A stretch of DNA of 64,000 nucleotides. It comes from Alteromonas lipotrueiana. Its GTDB lineage: Bacteria; Pseudomonadota; Gammaproteobacteria; Enterobacterales; Alteromonadaceae. The notes beneath the pieces were generated by a model. It searched no databases. It was not told the origin of the DNA and saw nothing but the letters and a program-made list of their open reading frames with translations. Shown here in pieces: positions 44,945 to 54,823 of the stretch. Within the stretch, counting starts at the first letter, position 1; every line of letters starts with the position of its first letter. The stretch is taken from the NCBI RefSeq assembly GCF_019249245.1, contig NZ_JAESDK010000006.1, positions 1-64,000 on the forward strand. Reading direction: 5' to 3'. A program made the position numbers and the translations under genes.

Positions 44945-44972
44945 TTGATTAATACCTCAAACTATATATAAT
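44945..44972 (+). promoter_or_regulatory. S10 operon promoter
   Basis: TTGATT (44945-44950) and consensus TATAAT (44967-44972) with a 16 bp spacer, followed by a G/C-rich discriminator (GCGCGCC) typical of stringently controlled ribosomal promoters. The transcript would have a leader of about 228 nt. Confidence 0.85.
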
Positions 44973-45104
44973 GCGCGCCTCTGCCCAGTAATGGGTATTA
45001 AGAAGTTTTAGCCGCAACCACACTGCTTTTAGGGTGGATGCCAACGTGACGGATAGAGTCCTGGCGGATTCAACACTGTTACTGGCGTGCTAGAAAAAGA
45101 ACAG

Positions 45105-45187
45105 GGTTCCGATATGGAACCACCGGTTTACGCACATCTTTTCTTCCCATCAAATAAAGGGAGAGAAAGGGTGAATTTTTTTGTTCT
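45105..45187 (+). promoter_or_regulatory. S10 leader with L4-type attenuator
   Basis: A hairpin GGTTCC-GATAT-GGAACC (45105-45121) is followed by a longer stem (about 45135-45148 with 45159-45171, CCC/GGG core) and ATTTTTTTG. This order of hairpins followed by a T-run resembles the E. coli S10 leader where ribosomal protein L4 causes transcription termination. The assignment is by analogy. The rest of 44414-44944 contains no gene I can support. Confidence 0.65.
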
Positions 45188-45203
45188 TTCGATTGGAGCT
45201 TAA

Positions 45204-45518
<315 letters not shown>

Positions 45519-45536
45519 CAAGAGAGGGTTATAACA

Positions 45537-46175
45537 ATGGCGATTGGTCTAGTCGGTCGTAAAGTGGGCATGACTCGCGTCTTCACTGAAGATGGTACGT
45601 CTATCCCTGTGACTGTTATTGAAGCGACCCCGAACCGTGTTACTCAGTTACGCACTGATGAAACCGACGGTTATCGCGCTCTTCAGGTTACAGCTGGAAC
45701 CAAGAAAGCGAACCGTGTCAACAAAGCTGCAGCAGGTCATTTTGCTAAAGCCGGTGTTGAAGCAGGTCGTTCTCTGGTGGAGTTCCGCCTTGAAGAAAAC
45801 GAAGGTGGCGAAATTGAAGTGGGCAGTGAAATCACTGTTGAAATCTTCAACGACACCAAAAAGATTGATGTGACTGGCACCTCAAAGGGTAAAGGTTTCG
45901 CGGGTGCAATTAAGCGTTGGAACTTTACAGCGCAACGTGCAACTCACGGTAACTCTTTGTCTCACCGTGCACCTGGTTCGATTGGTCAAAACCAATCACC
46001 TGGTAAAGTTTTCAAAGGCAAAAAAATGGCAGGTCAGCTTGGTAACAAGAAAGTGACTACGCAGTCTTTGGAAGTGGTACGTGTAGACGTAGAAAATAAC
46101 CTTATCTTGGTTAAAGGTGCCGTACCTGGCGCAACGGGCGGCGATGTTATCGTCAAGCCTGCTGTTAAAGCGTAA
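45537..46175 (+). CDS. rplC: 50S ribosomal protein L3
   Basis: 212 residues. The start [16 protein letters not shown] and the conserved central loop [20 protein letters not shown] are typical of L3. The Gln in GQNQS is the one methylated by PrmB in E. coli. L3 is an early-assembly protein near the peptidyl transferase centre. The gene follows rpsJ by 18 nt in the same operon. Confidence 0.98.
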   Translation: MAIGLVGRKVGMTRVFTEDGTSIPVTVIEATPNRVTQLRTDETDGYRALQVTAGTKKANRVNKAAAGHFAKAGVEAGRSLVEFRLEENEGGEIEVGSEITVEIFNDTKKIDVTGTSKGKGFAGAIKRWNFTAQRATHGNSLSHRAPGSIGQNQSPGKVFKGKKMAGQLGNKKVTTQSLEVVRVDVENNLILVKGAVPGATGGDVIVKPAVKA

Positions 46176-46193
46176 CGTCTGGGGAGTGAACTG

Positions 46194-46799
46194 ATGGAAT
46201 TAACATTGAAAGACGCGCAGAGCGCTCTTGAAGTATCCGAAGCGACCTTTGGACGTGAATTCAACGAAGCCCTGGTACACCAGGTAGTTGTTGCATACGG
46301 CGCCGGCGCTCGTCAGGGTACAAAAGCACAAAAAACACGTGCTGAAGTTCGCGGTGGTGGTAAGAAACCATGGCGTCAAAAAGGTACTGGCCGTGCGCGT
46401 GCTGGTACTATCCGCAGCCCAATTTGGGTTGGTGGTGGCCGTGCGTTTGCTGCTAAGCCTCGTGATCACGAGCAAAAAGTTAACAAGAAAATGTACCGTG
46501 GTGCGATCAAAAGCATCCTATCAGAACTGATTCGTCAGGATCGTATGGTAGTGGTAGAAAAGTTCGGTGTTGATACACCTAAAACTAAAGCCCTTGTTGG
46601 CAAGCTAAACGAACTAGAACTGAAAGATGTTCTAATCGTAACGTCAGAAGTAGAAGAAAATCTATTTTTGGCCGCACGTAACCTATACAAGGTTGACGTT
46701 CGTGATGTAGCTGGTATCGACCCGGTAAGTCTGATTGCATTTGAAAAAGTGCTTATCACTGCAGATGCAGTGAAACAGCTTGAGGAGTCGTTAGCATGA
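46194..46799 (+). CDS. rplD: 50S ribosomal protein L4
   Basis: 201 residues. The extended loop [19 protein letters not shown] lines the peptide exit tunnel and marks the family. Besides its ribosomal role, L4 is the autogenous regulator of the S10 operon in enterobacteria, and a matching leader is present here. The end overlaps the start of rplW by 4 bp. Confidence 0.98.
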   Translation: MELTLKDAQSALEVSEATFGREFNEALVHQVVVAYGAGARQGTKAQKTRAEVRGGGKKPWRQKGTGRARAGTIRSPIWVGGGRAFAAKPRDHEQKVNKKMYRGAIKSILSELIRQDRMVVVEKFGVDTPKTKALVGKLNELELKDVLIVTSEVEENLFLAARNLYKVDVRDVAGIDPVSLIAFEKVLITADAVKQLEESLA

Positions 46800-47095
46800 A
46801 CGAAGAACGTCTACTAAAGGTGCTTGTAGCACCTCACGTATCGGAAAAATCGACTCTGGCTGCTGAATCAGGCAACACAGTTGTATTTAAGGTAGCGAAA
46901 GACGCGACTAAAGCTGAAGTGAAAGCAGCCGTACAAAAGCTGTTTGAAGTTGAAGTTGAAGGTGTTCGCACTGTGAACGTTAAGGGTAAATCTAAACGTC
47001 ACGGTTCGTCTTTCGGTAAACGCAGCGACTGGAAAAAAGCGTATGTTTCGCTTAAAGAAGGTCAGGACATCGACTTTGTCGGTGGCGCTGAGTAA
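46796..47095 (+). CDS. rplW: 50S ribosomal protein L23
   Basis: 99 residues with the conserved [19 protein letters not shown] start and [12 protein letters not shown] loop. L23 lies at the exit of the peptide tunnel and docks trigger factor and SRP. The ATG overlaps the rplD stop codon (ATGA), so translation is coupled. Confidence 0.97.
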   Translation: MNEERLLKVLVAPHVSEKSTLAAESGNTVVFKVAKDATKAEVKAAVQKLFEVEVEGVRTVNVKGKSKRHGSSFGKRSDWKKAYVSLKEGQDIDFVGGAE

Positions 47096-47109
47096 GAAGG
47101 GGATTAGAA

Positions 47110-47934
47110 ATGCCATTAATGAAAGCTAAGCCAACTTCTGCCGGTCGTCGTCACGTTGTTAAGGTTGTTAACCACGACCTTCACAAAGGTGCACCTTATG
47201 CACCCCTGCTGGAAAAAAACAGCAAGTCTGGCGGTCGTAACAACAATGGTCGTATTACAGTACGTCACGTGGGTGGTGGTCATAAACATCACTACCGCCT
47301 GATTGACTTTAAACGCAACAAAGACGGCATTGTCGGTACAGTTGAGCGTTTAGAATATGATCCAAACCGTTCTGCAAACATTGCGTTAATTTTGTACGCA
47401 GACGGTGAGCGTCGTTACATCCTTGCACCTAAAGGCATGAAGTCTGGTGACCAGATTCAATCTGGTACTCAGTCGCCTATTAAAGCTGGTAATACTTTGC
47501 CAATGCGCAATGTTCCAGTAGGTTCGGTTGTACACGCTATTGAAATGAAGCCTGGCAAGGGTGCACAAATTGCACGTTCTGCTGGTGCTTACGCTCAGAT
47601 CCTGGCCCGTGACGGAAACTACGTTACATTGCGTCTGCGTTCTGGCGAAGTGCGTAAAGTATTGTCTGATTGCCGCGCCACCATTGGTGAAGTGGGTAAT
47701 GCAGAGCATATGCTACGTTCACTGGGTAAAGCAGGCGCAAGCCGCTGGCGTGGTGTTCGTCCTACCGTTCGTGGTGTTGCCATGAACCCGGTTGACCACC
47801 CACACGGTGGTGGTGAAGGACGTACATCGGGTGGCCGTCACCCAGTATCACCTTGGGGTACTCCTACTAAAGGTAAGAAGACCCGAAGCAACAAGCGTAC
47901 TGATAAACTTATCGTACGTCGTCGTAACAAATAA
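47110..47934 (+). CDS. rplB: 50S ribosomal protein L2
   Basis: 274 residues. It has the family blocks [17 protein letters not shown] and [17 protein letters not shown]; the His in the latter corresponds to the conserved His229 near the peptidyl transferase centre. It ends in the basic tail KLIVRRRNK. It is a universal core protein and the fifth gene of the operon. Confidence 0.98.
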   Translation: MPLMKAKPTSAGRRHVVKVVNHDLHKGAPYAPLLEKNSKSGGRNNNGRITVRHVGGGHKHHYRLIDFKRNKDGIVGTVERLEYDPNRSANIALILYADGERRYILAPKGMKSGDQIQSGTQSPIKAGNTLPMRNVPVGSVVHAIEMKPGKGAQIARSAGAYAQILARDGNYVTLRLRSGEVRKVLSDCRATIGEVGNAEHMLRSLGKAGASRWRGVRPTVRGVAMNPVDHPHGGGEGRTSGGRHPVSPWGTPTKGKKTRSNKRTDKLIVRRRNK

Positions 47935-47948
47935 AGCGAGGATTCACC

Positions 47949-48224
47949 ATGCCACGTTCTCTCAAGAAAGGTCCATTTATCGACCTTCACTTGCTGAAGA
48001 AGGTAGAGGCTGCAGTGGAAAAGAACGAGCGTAAACCAATTAAAACCTGGTCACGCCGTTCTATGATCATCCCAGATATGATTGGGTTGACCATTGCGGT
48101 CCATAACGGTCGCCAGCACGTTCCAGTCATCATCAGCGATGAAATGGTCGGCCATAAGTTGGGCGAATTTGCGCCAACGCGTACTTACCGCGGCCATGTC
48201 GCGGATAAGAAAAGCAAACGTTAA
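47949..48224 (+). CDS. rpsS: 30S ribosomal protein S19
   Basis: 91 residues. [35 protein letters not shown] and [14 protein letters not shown] are all diagnostic of S19, a 30S head protein that forms a complex with S13. It lies 14 nt after rplB. Confidence 0.98.
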   Translation: MPRSLKKGPFIDLHLLKKVEAAVEKNERKPIKTWSRRSMIIPDMIGLTIAVHNGRQHVPVIISDEMVGHKLGEFAPTRTYRGHVADKKSKR

Positions 48225-48235
48225 GGGGTAGGAAG

Positions 48236-48568
48236 ATGGAAGCATTAGCTAAACACCGTTTTGCCCGCACGTCTGCTCAAAAAGCACGCTTGGTTGCGGA
48301 TCAAGTTCGCGGGATGCATGTCGAAAAAGCACTTGAGCTTTTAACATACAGCCCTAAGAAAAGCGCTGCGCTTGTCAAGAAGGTACTAGAGTCTGCTGTT
48401 GCTAACGCAGAGCATAACGAAGGTGCTGACATTGATGAACTGCGCGTTGCAAAGATTTTTGTTGACGAAGGTCCAACAATGAAACGTATCAAGCCACGCG
48501 CCAAAGGCCGGGCTGACCGTATCTTTAAACGCAGCAGTCACATCACTGTGGTTGTAGCGGATAACTAG
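48236..48568 (+). CDS. rplV: 50S ribosomal protein L22
   Basis: 110 residues. The family blocks [17 protein letters not shown] and [20 protein letters not shown] are present. The second contains the beta-hairpin tip that lines the exit tunnel with L4. Located 11 nt after rpsS. Confidence 0.98.
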   Translation: MEALAKHRFARTSAQKARLVADQVRGMHVEKALELLTYSPKKSAALVKKVLESAVANAEHNEGADIDELRVAKIFVDEGPTMKRIKPRAKGRADRIFKRSSHITVVVADN

Positions 48569-48577
48569 GAGTAGATA

Positions 48578-49279
48578 ATGGGACAGAAGGTACATCCTAC
48601 AGGTATACGCCTGGGTATCAGCAAACCATGGACTTCTACCTGGTACGCTAATACCGCAGATTATGCAGATAACCTGTACAACGATCATTTGGTACGTCAG
48701 TACCTGACAAAGAAACTGAAAAACGCTTCACTGTCAAAAATCGTTATCGAGCGTCCAGCGAAGAGCATCCGTGTGACAATTCACACTGCTCGTCCGGGTG
48801 TTGTTATCGGTAAAAAAGGTGAAGACGTAGAAAAGCTGCGTAACCATGTATCTAAGCTGGCCGGCGTGCCTGCTCAGATTAACATTGCTGAAGTACGCAA
48901 GCCTGAGCTTGATGGTCAGCTAGTTGCTGATAGCATCTCAAGCCAGCTTGAGCGTCGTGTAATGTTCCGTCGTGCTATGAAGCGTGCGGTACAAAATGCA
49001 ATGCGCCTTGGTGCTAAAGGTATCAAAGTAGAAGTTAGCGGTCGTTTAGGCGGTGCAGAGATTGCCCGTACTGAATGGTACCGTGAAGGTCGTGTTCCTC
49101 TGCACACATTCCGTGCAGACATCGACTATGCAACATCTGAAGCAGCGACTACTTACGGTATCATCGGCGTTAAAGTATGGATCTTCAAAGGTGAGGTTCT
49201 GGGCGGTCTGCCTACAAACCAAGAGCAGCCTCCTGCTCAACCTAAGAAGAAAGGCCGCAGCGCTAAGCGAGAGGGCTAA
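48578..49279 (+). CDS. rpsC: 30S ribosomal protein S3
   Basis: 233 residues. [18 protein letters not shown] begins the N-terminal domain; [16 protein letters not shown] is the KH GxxG loop and [17 protein letters not shown] the C-terminal domain signature. S3 forms part of the mRNA entry site. The tail is basic and Pro/Gln-rich. Confidence 0.98.
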   Translation: MGQKVHPTGIRLGISKPWTSTWYANTADYADNLYNDHLVRQYLTKKLKNASLSKIVIERPAKSIRVTIHTARPGVVIGKKGEDVEKLRNHVSKLAGVPAQINIAEVRKPELDGQLVADSISSQLERRVMFRRAMKRAVQNAMRLGAKGIKVEVSGRLGGAEIARTEWYREGRVPLHTFRADIDYATSEAATTYGIIGVKVWIFKGEVLGGLPTNQEQPPAQPKKKGRSAKREG

Positions 49280-49281
49280 TC

Positions 49282-49695
49282 ATGTTACAACCTAAGCGTA
49301 CGAAATTTCGTAAACAGCATAAAGGTCGTAACCGTGGTCTTGCTGTTGCTGGTAGCAAAGTAAGCTTCGGTACCTATGGCCTGAAAGCAGTTGGTCGTGG
49401 TCGTATGACTGCGCGCCAAATCGAAGCAGCGCGTCGTGCTATGACTCGTCACGTTAAGCGTCAAGGTAAAATCTGGATTCGGGTTTTCCCTGACAAGCCA
49501 ATTACTGAGAAGCCTCTTGAGGTTCGTCAAGGTAAAGGTAAAGGTAACGTTGAGTACTGGGTATGCCAGATTCAACCTGGCCGTGTTCTTTATGAGATGG
49601 AAGGTGTTCCTGAAGCTCTGGCACGCGAGGCGTTTGAACTGGCAGCGGCAAAACTGCCATTTAAAACAACCTTTGTAACTCGGACGGTGATGTAA
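49282..49695 (+). CDS. rplP: 50S ribosomal protein L16
   Basis: 137 residues beginning [19 protein letters not shown]. The hydroxylatable Arg segment reads [15 protein letters not shown], where E. coli has RMGKGKG, so the residue after the modified Arg is Gln instead of Met. L16 stabilises the A-site tRNA region. It lies two nucleotides after rpsC, and its stop overlaps the rpmC start. Confidence 0.98.
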   Translation: MLQPKRTKFRKQHKGRNRGLAVAGSKVSFGTYGLKAVGRGRMTARQIEAARRAMTRHVKRQGKIWIRVFPDKPITEKPLEVRQGKGKGNVEYWVCQIQPGRVLYEMEGVPEALAREAFELAAAKLPFKTTFVTRTVM

Positions 49696-49886
49696 TGAAA
49701 GCGACTGAACTGAAAGACAAAAGCGTAGAAGAGCTGAATGCAGAGTTATTAAACCTGCTACGCGAACAGTTCAATCTGCGCATGCAGCACTCGACCGGTC
49801 AGCTTGAAAAATCTGATCAGTTGAAAAAAGTGCGTCGTACCATCGCGCGTGTTAAAACCATTCTGACTCAAAAGGCTGATGCGTAA
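49695..49886 (+). CDS. rpmC: 50S ribosomal protein L29
   Basis: 63 residues, all helical, with the family motif [18 protein letters not shown] and [12 protein letters not shown]29 sits beside L23 at the tunnel exit. It overlaps the rplP stop by one nucleotide at the start and abuts rpsQ in the same way. Confidence 0.97.
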   Translation: MKATELKDKSVEELNAELLNLLREQFNLRMQHSTGQLEKSDQLKKVRRTIARVKTILTQKADA

Positions 49887-50143
49887 TGACTGAAAAAAAT
49901 ATTCGTACAGTTCAAGGTCGTGTGGTTAGCAACAAAATGGATAAAACCATCACAGTTGTGGTTGAGCGATTCGTTAAACATCCTATCTACGGGAAGTTTA
50001 TGAAGCGTTCTACTAAGTTGCACGCTCACGACGAAGACAATGTATGTAACCAGGGCGATCTTGTGAGTATTCGCGAATGTCGTCCTTTGTCTAAGAACAA
50101 AACTTGGGCATTGGTTAACGTTGTAGAAAAAGCTGGTGTGTAA
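49886..50143 (+). CDS. rpsQ: 30S ribosomal protein S17
   Basis: 85 residues with [20 protein letters not shown] and [22 protein letters not shown], the OB-fold signature of S17. It is the last gene of the S10 operon and is followed by a strong terminator. In E. coli rplN and the rest of the spc operon follow at once; they are absent from this window. Confidence 0.98.
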   Translation: MTEKNIRTVQGRVVSNKMDKTITVVVERFVKHPIYGKFMKRSTKLHAHDEDNVCNQGDLVSIRECRPLSKNKTWALVNVVEKAGV

Positions 50144-50160
50144 ACACTAACTCTTTCTTA

Positions 50161-50192
50161 AAAAAGCCGCTCCTTCTGGAGCGGCTTTTTTG
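50161..50192 (+). terminator. S10 operon terminator
   Basis: GCCGCTCC (50167-50174), TTCT loop and GGAGCGGC (50179-50186) followed by six T. Six A residues precede the stem, so it could act on both strands. Confidence 0.95.
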
Positions 50193-50336
50193 TGTCTGAA
50201 GCTTTGTGCTAGTAATGGCTATGAATCCTCACATCTTCTGAATCTAACAAAAAATATTCCCGCCCCCAGACCAAAACGACGGTTTCTTATCTTTCAATTC
50301 GTTAAATTTATTATCAAACAATAAGCCATTATTGTG

Positions 50337-50984
50337 GCCCTTGTTGGCTGTCTTTGTTTTTCAAAGATATCTGTATTCAGACCACGATACGCAAATTCAC
50401 CGCTATTGGGCTTGTTCTTAAATAGCTTGCAGAACGCCTAAAAACAGGCCTCTGATGTGTGTGTCCAACTGAAAAACGGTGGGTGTCCAATCCACGTTCC
50501 AATCCACGTTTAGCCCTTGTTGGCTGTCTTTATGTTTTCAAAAATATCTGTAGGTGACAGTTAAAAGTGGGTGTCCAACTGCAAAACCGTGGGTGTCCAA
50601 TCCATGAATGCTTTCAGACCACGATACGCAAATTCACCGCTATTGGGCTTGTTCTTAAATAGCTTGCAGAACGCCTAAAAACAGGCCACCGATGTGTGTG
50701 TCCGGGTTACTGTTGATGGCAGCTAAGAAGTGGGTGTTCAGTCGAAAAACGGTGGGTGTCCAACCCACGTTTCCAATCCACGTTTAGCCCTTGTTGGCTG
50801 TCTTTAGGTTTGCAAAGATATCTGTAGGTGACAGATAAAAGTGGGTGTCCAATTGCAAAACCGTGGGTGTCCAATCCATGCTATAAAAATCTTTTCAGAT
50901 TTATCTGTATTCAGACCACAATACGCAAATTCACCACTATTGGGCTTGTTCTTAAATAGCTTGCAGAAGGCCGCAAACAGGCGA
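50337..50984. repeat. Composite intergenic tandem repeat (about 2.5 units of 240-300 bp)
   Basis: Three modules recur. Module A (74 bp) occurs at 50377-50450 and 50614-50687 with no differences, and as a diverged copy from 50911. Module B, starting CCCTTGTTGGCTGTCTTT and ending near ATATCTGTA, occurs near 50338, 50515 and 50789. Module C is the 10-mer GTGGGTGTCC or GTGGGTGTTC at 50479, 50567, 50589, 50730, 50752, 50841 and 50863. Order B-A-C-C-B-C-C-A-C-C-B-C-C-A fits duplication of a larger unit. There are no genes or long frames. It may belong to a dispersed extragenic repeat family, possibly linked to REP-type transposases. The stretch 50985-51273 holds GTCATT/AATGAC at 51146-51159 and otherwise nothing I can assign. 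Confidence 0.85.
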
Positions 50985-51273
50985 CTAATGCATGTCCAGT
51001 AGGCTAAGCTGGGCTTGCTTATATAACAATGTGAAACTATAGCGCTAAAGCTTAGGGCAACAATGTACTGTAGCCTCTAGTCATTCTGTTATTTAGGGAT
51101 CTTTTTTTTACGGCGGCTCATATAGCGCTGGACGCTATTGATTGTGTCATTACAATGACTACTCTTTCGCGACAGACTTATTGCCTGATAACGAAAATAA
51201 TTTTAATTTTATCAGCAGCTACTTATCAGCTTCAAAATAAACAGGCCGAAGCAGCCGTTTCATAAGGATATTT

Positions 51274-52584
51274 GTGAGCAGACCACCCCCACGTTTTACC
51301 CCTACCTTATCTCAAAAAATAATGCGTGGAGTATATTCAGTCTTGGTGTGGTTGGTGATCCCTTTCGCAATAATAAAACTTTTCAGGCGTAATACCGATA
51401 CGCTATTGTCAAGCCGCGCGCAATTAGCTCAGCGTTTTGGTGTCGTACAAAAGCCCAGGCGTACCGGGGGGTATTTATTTCACTGTGTTTCGGTAGGAGA
51501 GGTTGTCGCAGCGTCCTGTGTTATAAACAAACTGTTGGCGCATGAACCTCACACCCCTATTACTTTAACCACCACCACCACCACGGGCGCCGAGCGGGTA
51601 AGAACAATTTACGGCGATAAGGTACAGCACAGCTATTTACCGTTTGACTCGGCAGACGCAATGCGGCGACTGTTGGAGCGTATTAAGCCTAAAGCGGTCG
51701 TTATTACTGAGGTAGAATTATGGCCAAATATGCTGCATCGCTGTTGGCAAAAAGCCATTCCGGTAGTGCTTATCAACGCTCGAATGACCGACCGCTCAGC
51801 CCGACGCTATCAAAAAATATCTGCCTTATTCTCACCAATGTTGCAAAAATTAGCCTATGTCTGTGCGCAGGGGCAGCGTGATTATGACAATTATCTCAGG
51901 TTAGGTATGCCTGTTGAAAAGTTGATACTCACGAATAATATAAAGTTTGATCAGGCCGTGGCCAATACCACAGACAATGCGCTTTTGACGCTTAACTCTG
52001 AACGCCCAATAATCGTTGCCGGCAGCACTCACGATCCTGAAGAACTAATATTGCTCAATGCGGTTAATGAACTGCGTCCACACTTTCCACAGGTATTGCT
52101 GGTTTTGGTACCTCGGCACCCTGAGCGCTTTAGTGTAGTCGCTAACCTTCTTGCCGAGCGTGAGATTTCATACGTGAAGACCAGCGAAACCCGTAATATA
52201 GAAGCAGACTGTGAGGTCGTTTTGCTTGACCAAATGGGTCTTTTGAATCAGGCTTACCAGCAAGCGGATATTGCCTTTGTCGGTGGGTCGCTAGCTAATC
52301 GTGGGGGCCATAATGCCTTAGAGCCAGCGGCGTTGTCTAAGCCGGTAATTATGGGCCCCCACAGGTATAATAACCCGGTTATATGCGAGTACCTTGAGCA
52401 AAACGGCGCTTTAAAACTGGCCCGAGACCAAGCAGAGTTGTCGGATGTTTTATCTTTGTGGCTGGCAAATCATTCGTTGGCCCAGGCGGCCGGTCATGCC
52501 GGATATCAGGTATTGCAGGAGAATAAGGGCGCATTAGACAAAACCCTCTTATGTATAAGCAACTCCCTTACATCTAAGGGCTAG
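51274..52584 (+). CDS. waaA: 3-deoxy-D-manno-octulosonic acid transferase
   Basis: 436 residues from a GTG start with AAGGAT upstream. The N-terminus has a membrane anchor (about 19-38, VLVWLVIPFAIIKLF) and RAQLAQRFG. FHCVSVGEVVAA contains the catalytic Glu, and TEVELWPNML, GGSLANRGGHNALEPAAL and MGPHRYNN are GT30 motifs. It attaches Kdo from CMP-Kdo to lipid IVA at the cytoplasmic face of the inner membrane, a key step of LPS synthesis. A terminator lies downstream. Confidence 0.95.
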   Translation: MSRPPPRFTPTLSQKIMRGVYSVLVWLVIPFAIIKLFRRNTDTLLSSRAQLAQRFGVVQKPRRTGGYLFHCVSVGEVVAASCVINKLLAHEPHTPITLTTTTTTGAERVRTIYGDKVQHSYLPFDSADAMRRLLERIKPKAVVITEVELWPNMLHRCWQKAIPVVLINARMTDRSARRYQKISALFSPMLQKLAYVCAQGQRDYDNYLRLGMPVEKLILTNNIKFDQAVANTTDNALLTLNSERPIIVAGSTHDPEELILLNAVNELRPHFPQVLLVLVPRHPERFSVVANLLAEREISYVKTSETRNIEADCEVVLLDQMGLLNQAYQQADIAFVGGSLANRGGHNALEPAALSKPVIMGPHRYNNPVICEYLEQNGALKLARDQAELSDVLSLWLANHSLAQAAGHAGYQVLQENKGALDKTLLCISNSLTSKG

Positions 52585-52758
52585 CAACATTGATAAAGCT
52601 GAGTGATAACAGCATAGCCTTAGGCTGATTCACACCTAAAGTCTAATTCACCTGTTTGGCGAGTTTGTTAGTATCAGATTGAACGACGTAGTAAGCAAAA
52701 AAAATAACAATATGTTGGCGATTGCTGGCGCTAAACTGTCGTTAGTTAAAGGGAGGTT

Positions 52759-52793
52759 GCACTCTGTCCTTATTACGACAGAGTGCATTTTTT
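52759..52793 (+). terminator. Terminator after waaA
   Basis: GCACTCTGTC (52759-52768) and GACAGAGTGC (52777-52786) form a 10 bp perfect stem with an 8 nt loop, followed by ATTTTTT. It lies 175 bp after waaA and next to the convergent antiporter stop codon. Confidence 0.85.
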
Positions 52794-54593
52794 CTAGACG
52801 GCCTTATCTTCGGGTCTTATCAGACTTATTAAACGCCAGTTTGCCTGTGCTTTAATTTCTTGTCCAAACAATACCACATGCGTTTTATTAGAAGGGTCAA
52901 TCGCTATCAGCGGCGTTACCCGACCTCCATACGTTTCCAGATAATCGTCATAGGAAAACTCGTCAGTTAACCTTGTGGTTTTAATTACCGATCCCTGACC
53001 TACAGAATTCGCCAGGTAACCATAAGTTACCCCTTCATCAAACAGTGTCATGCGGTTCGCATAGTGTTTTCCAACCTGATGGCTGGCACGAGTGGATTGC
53101 TCGTTGTTGGTCAGCCCCCATACCTTGTCTTTACCCAACGTATACTCGAAATGATAAGAGATAAGCGGGTTAAGCTGTTTGTAGGGTGACATAACCAAGA
53201 CCGTTCCTATGCGACTCATGTCCATATGTCGAGCGGCGTGATCTGACGCAGGATTGCCAAAATAAGCAGGGGTCTCCTGCATCCGGGTCACTTTAATTGC
53301 ATCCCAGTTAGTATCGGCAATAACCACAGGAATTTCCTGGTTTTGCATTTCTTCGGCTAACATACGGTTGAACTTACTACCGCCAAATATCAAAAAGCCA
53401 TTAGGGGGTGGCGCACGCATTTTCAACATTTGAGCGACCGGTTTGGCTGTTAAGCTCTGAATTACCACTGTAGTAATAATGACCAGGAACACTATAGGTA
53501 CAATAATACCGGCCCCTTCAAATCCAATTTCTTCAAGCTTAATCGAAAAAAGAGCCGATACCGCTGCCGCCACTATCCCCCGCGGCGCTATCCAGCTTAA
53601 CAATGCTAATTCTCGCCAGTTGAGGTCTGTGCCTATGGCCGAAATCGCTACCGACAAGGGGCGCGCCACAAACATAATAGAAACCAGTACAATGATGGCC
53701 CCGGCCCCAAGGCCGGTAATGGCATCTAGTTGAAGTCGCGAAGCCAACAAAATAAACAACCCCGAGATTAACAGTACACTCAACGTCTCTTTAAATTCTA
53801 AAATATCCTCAACTTCGACATCTTTCATATTGGCCAATACCATTCCTAAAATGGTAACGGCTAATAGGCCAGATTCATGAGCAACATAATTAGAGGCGGC
53901 GAATACGCCCAACATAATGGTAAGTACTGCGGTATTTTGTAAGTAATGAGGGATCCACTTTTTACGTAAACAAACGCCAAGTGCATAGCCGCCCAATACC
54001 CCAAGACCCACGCCAATACCAATGGTTTTACCAAAGATAAACAAAGTATGCATGACGGCTTCAGATTGCGAAGCAACAATATATTCATACACCAGCACCG
54101 CCAGCAAAGCGCCGATAGGGTCTATGATGATCCCTTCCCAACGCAAAATATTGGCGGTATTGGTTTTGGGACGCACGGTTCGAATCATGGGTACAATAAC
54201 CGTAGGCCCGGTCACCGTTACAATTGCCCCAAACAAAAACGCCAACTGCCACGAGAGGTCTAAGGCATAACGAGATACCACTGCAGCAACTATCCAGGTT
54301 ACCAGTACTCCGACACTACACAGGTTTCGCACCATATTGCCGTGGCCACGAATATCACTGAGCTTAAGTGTGAGTGAACCTTCAAACAAAATAATGGCCA
54401 CTGACAATGATACGACCGGAAAGAACAGATCGCCAAAAAGGTCATCGGCATTGAGTAGTCCCAGTACCGGACCCACAAGAATACCGACAACTAACAGTGG
54501 CAGAATGGCAGGTAAACGTATTTTGTAAGCCAGAAACTGACAGGCAATAGATAGCAGGCCTACACCTACTAAGCTTATGAGGGGATCGGACAA
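52794..54593 (-). CDS. Cation:proton antiporter (CPA1) with C-terminal Rossmann domain
   Basis: 599 residues. About 12 membrane helices (to residue 390) contain VSLSVAIILFEGSLTL, LRWEGIIIDPIGALLAVLV and SWIAPRGIVAAAVSALF, which are Na+/H+ exchanger family blocks. A TrkA_N-like domain follows from about 400 (NGFLIFGGSKFNRMLAEEM, PVVIADTN), which may sense a nucleotide. This differs from the RCK-C-only antiporter at 40215-41906. It would help maintain cytoplasmic Na+/K+ and pH. It converges with waaA. Confidence 0.87.
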   Translation of the reverse strand: MSDPLISLVGVGLLSIACQFLAYKIRLPAILPLLVVGILVGPVLGLLNADDLFGDLFFPVVSLSVAIILFEGSLTLKLSDIRGHGNMVRNLCSVGVLVTWIVAAVVSRYALDLSWQLAFLFGAIVTVTGPTVIVPMIRTVRPKTNTANILRWEGIIIDPIGALLAVLVYEYIVASQSEAVMHTLFIFGKTIGIGVGLGVLGGYALGVCLRKKWIPHYLQNTAVLTIMLGVFAASNYVAHESGLLAVTILGMVLANMKDVEVEDILEFKETLSVLLISGLFILLASRLQLDAITGLGAGAIIVLVSIMFVARPLSVAISAIGTDLNWRELALLSWIAPRGIVAAAVSALFSIKLEEIGFEGAGIIVPIVFLVIITTVVIQSLTAKPVAQMLKMRAPPPNGFLIFGGSKFNRMLAEEMQNQEIPVVIADTNWDAIKVTRMQETPAYFGNPASDHAARHMDMSRIGTVLVMSPYKQLNPLISYHFEYTLGKDKVWGLTNNEQSTRASHQVGKHYANRMTLFDEGVTYGYLANSVGQGSVIKTTRLTDEFSYDDYLETYGGRVTPLIAIDPSNKTHVVLFGQEIKAQANWRLISLIRPEDKAV

Positions 54594-54823
54594 GGCATAT
54601 TTTCCTTATACATTGAAGCCGGCCGTTAGTATCGAGATTGACTACGGCTTATTTTTATTTTCGTCTGCGTCTTAATACTGAACAAAGTATCAGACGGATG
54701 ACAATTCATATGATTCAGCTAATACAAAATGCTGCTGTTTTACAATAATTTAGTCTTGTATCGGTCAAAACACCTATTAGACTGTTTGGTATCAGGGTTT
54801 AGGTAAGCAAGGACACAAACAAT

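Noticed and set aside
50337..50984. CRISPR array
   Set aside because: Repeat units are long (74 bp), uneven in spacing and mixed with other repeated modules; no unique spacers of constant size and no cas genes are present.
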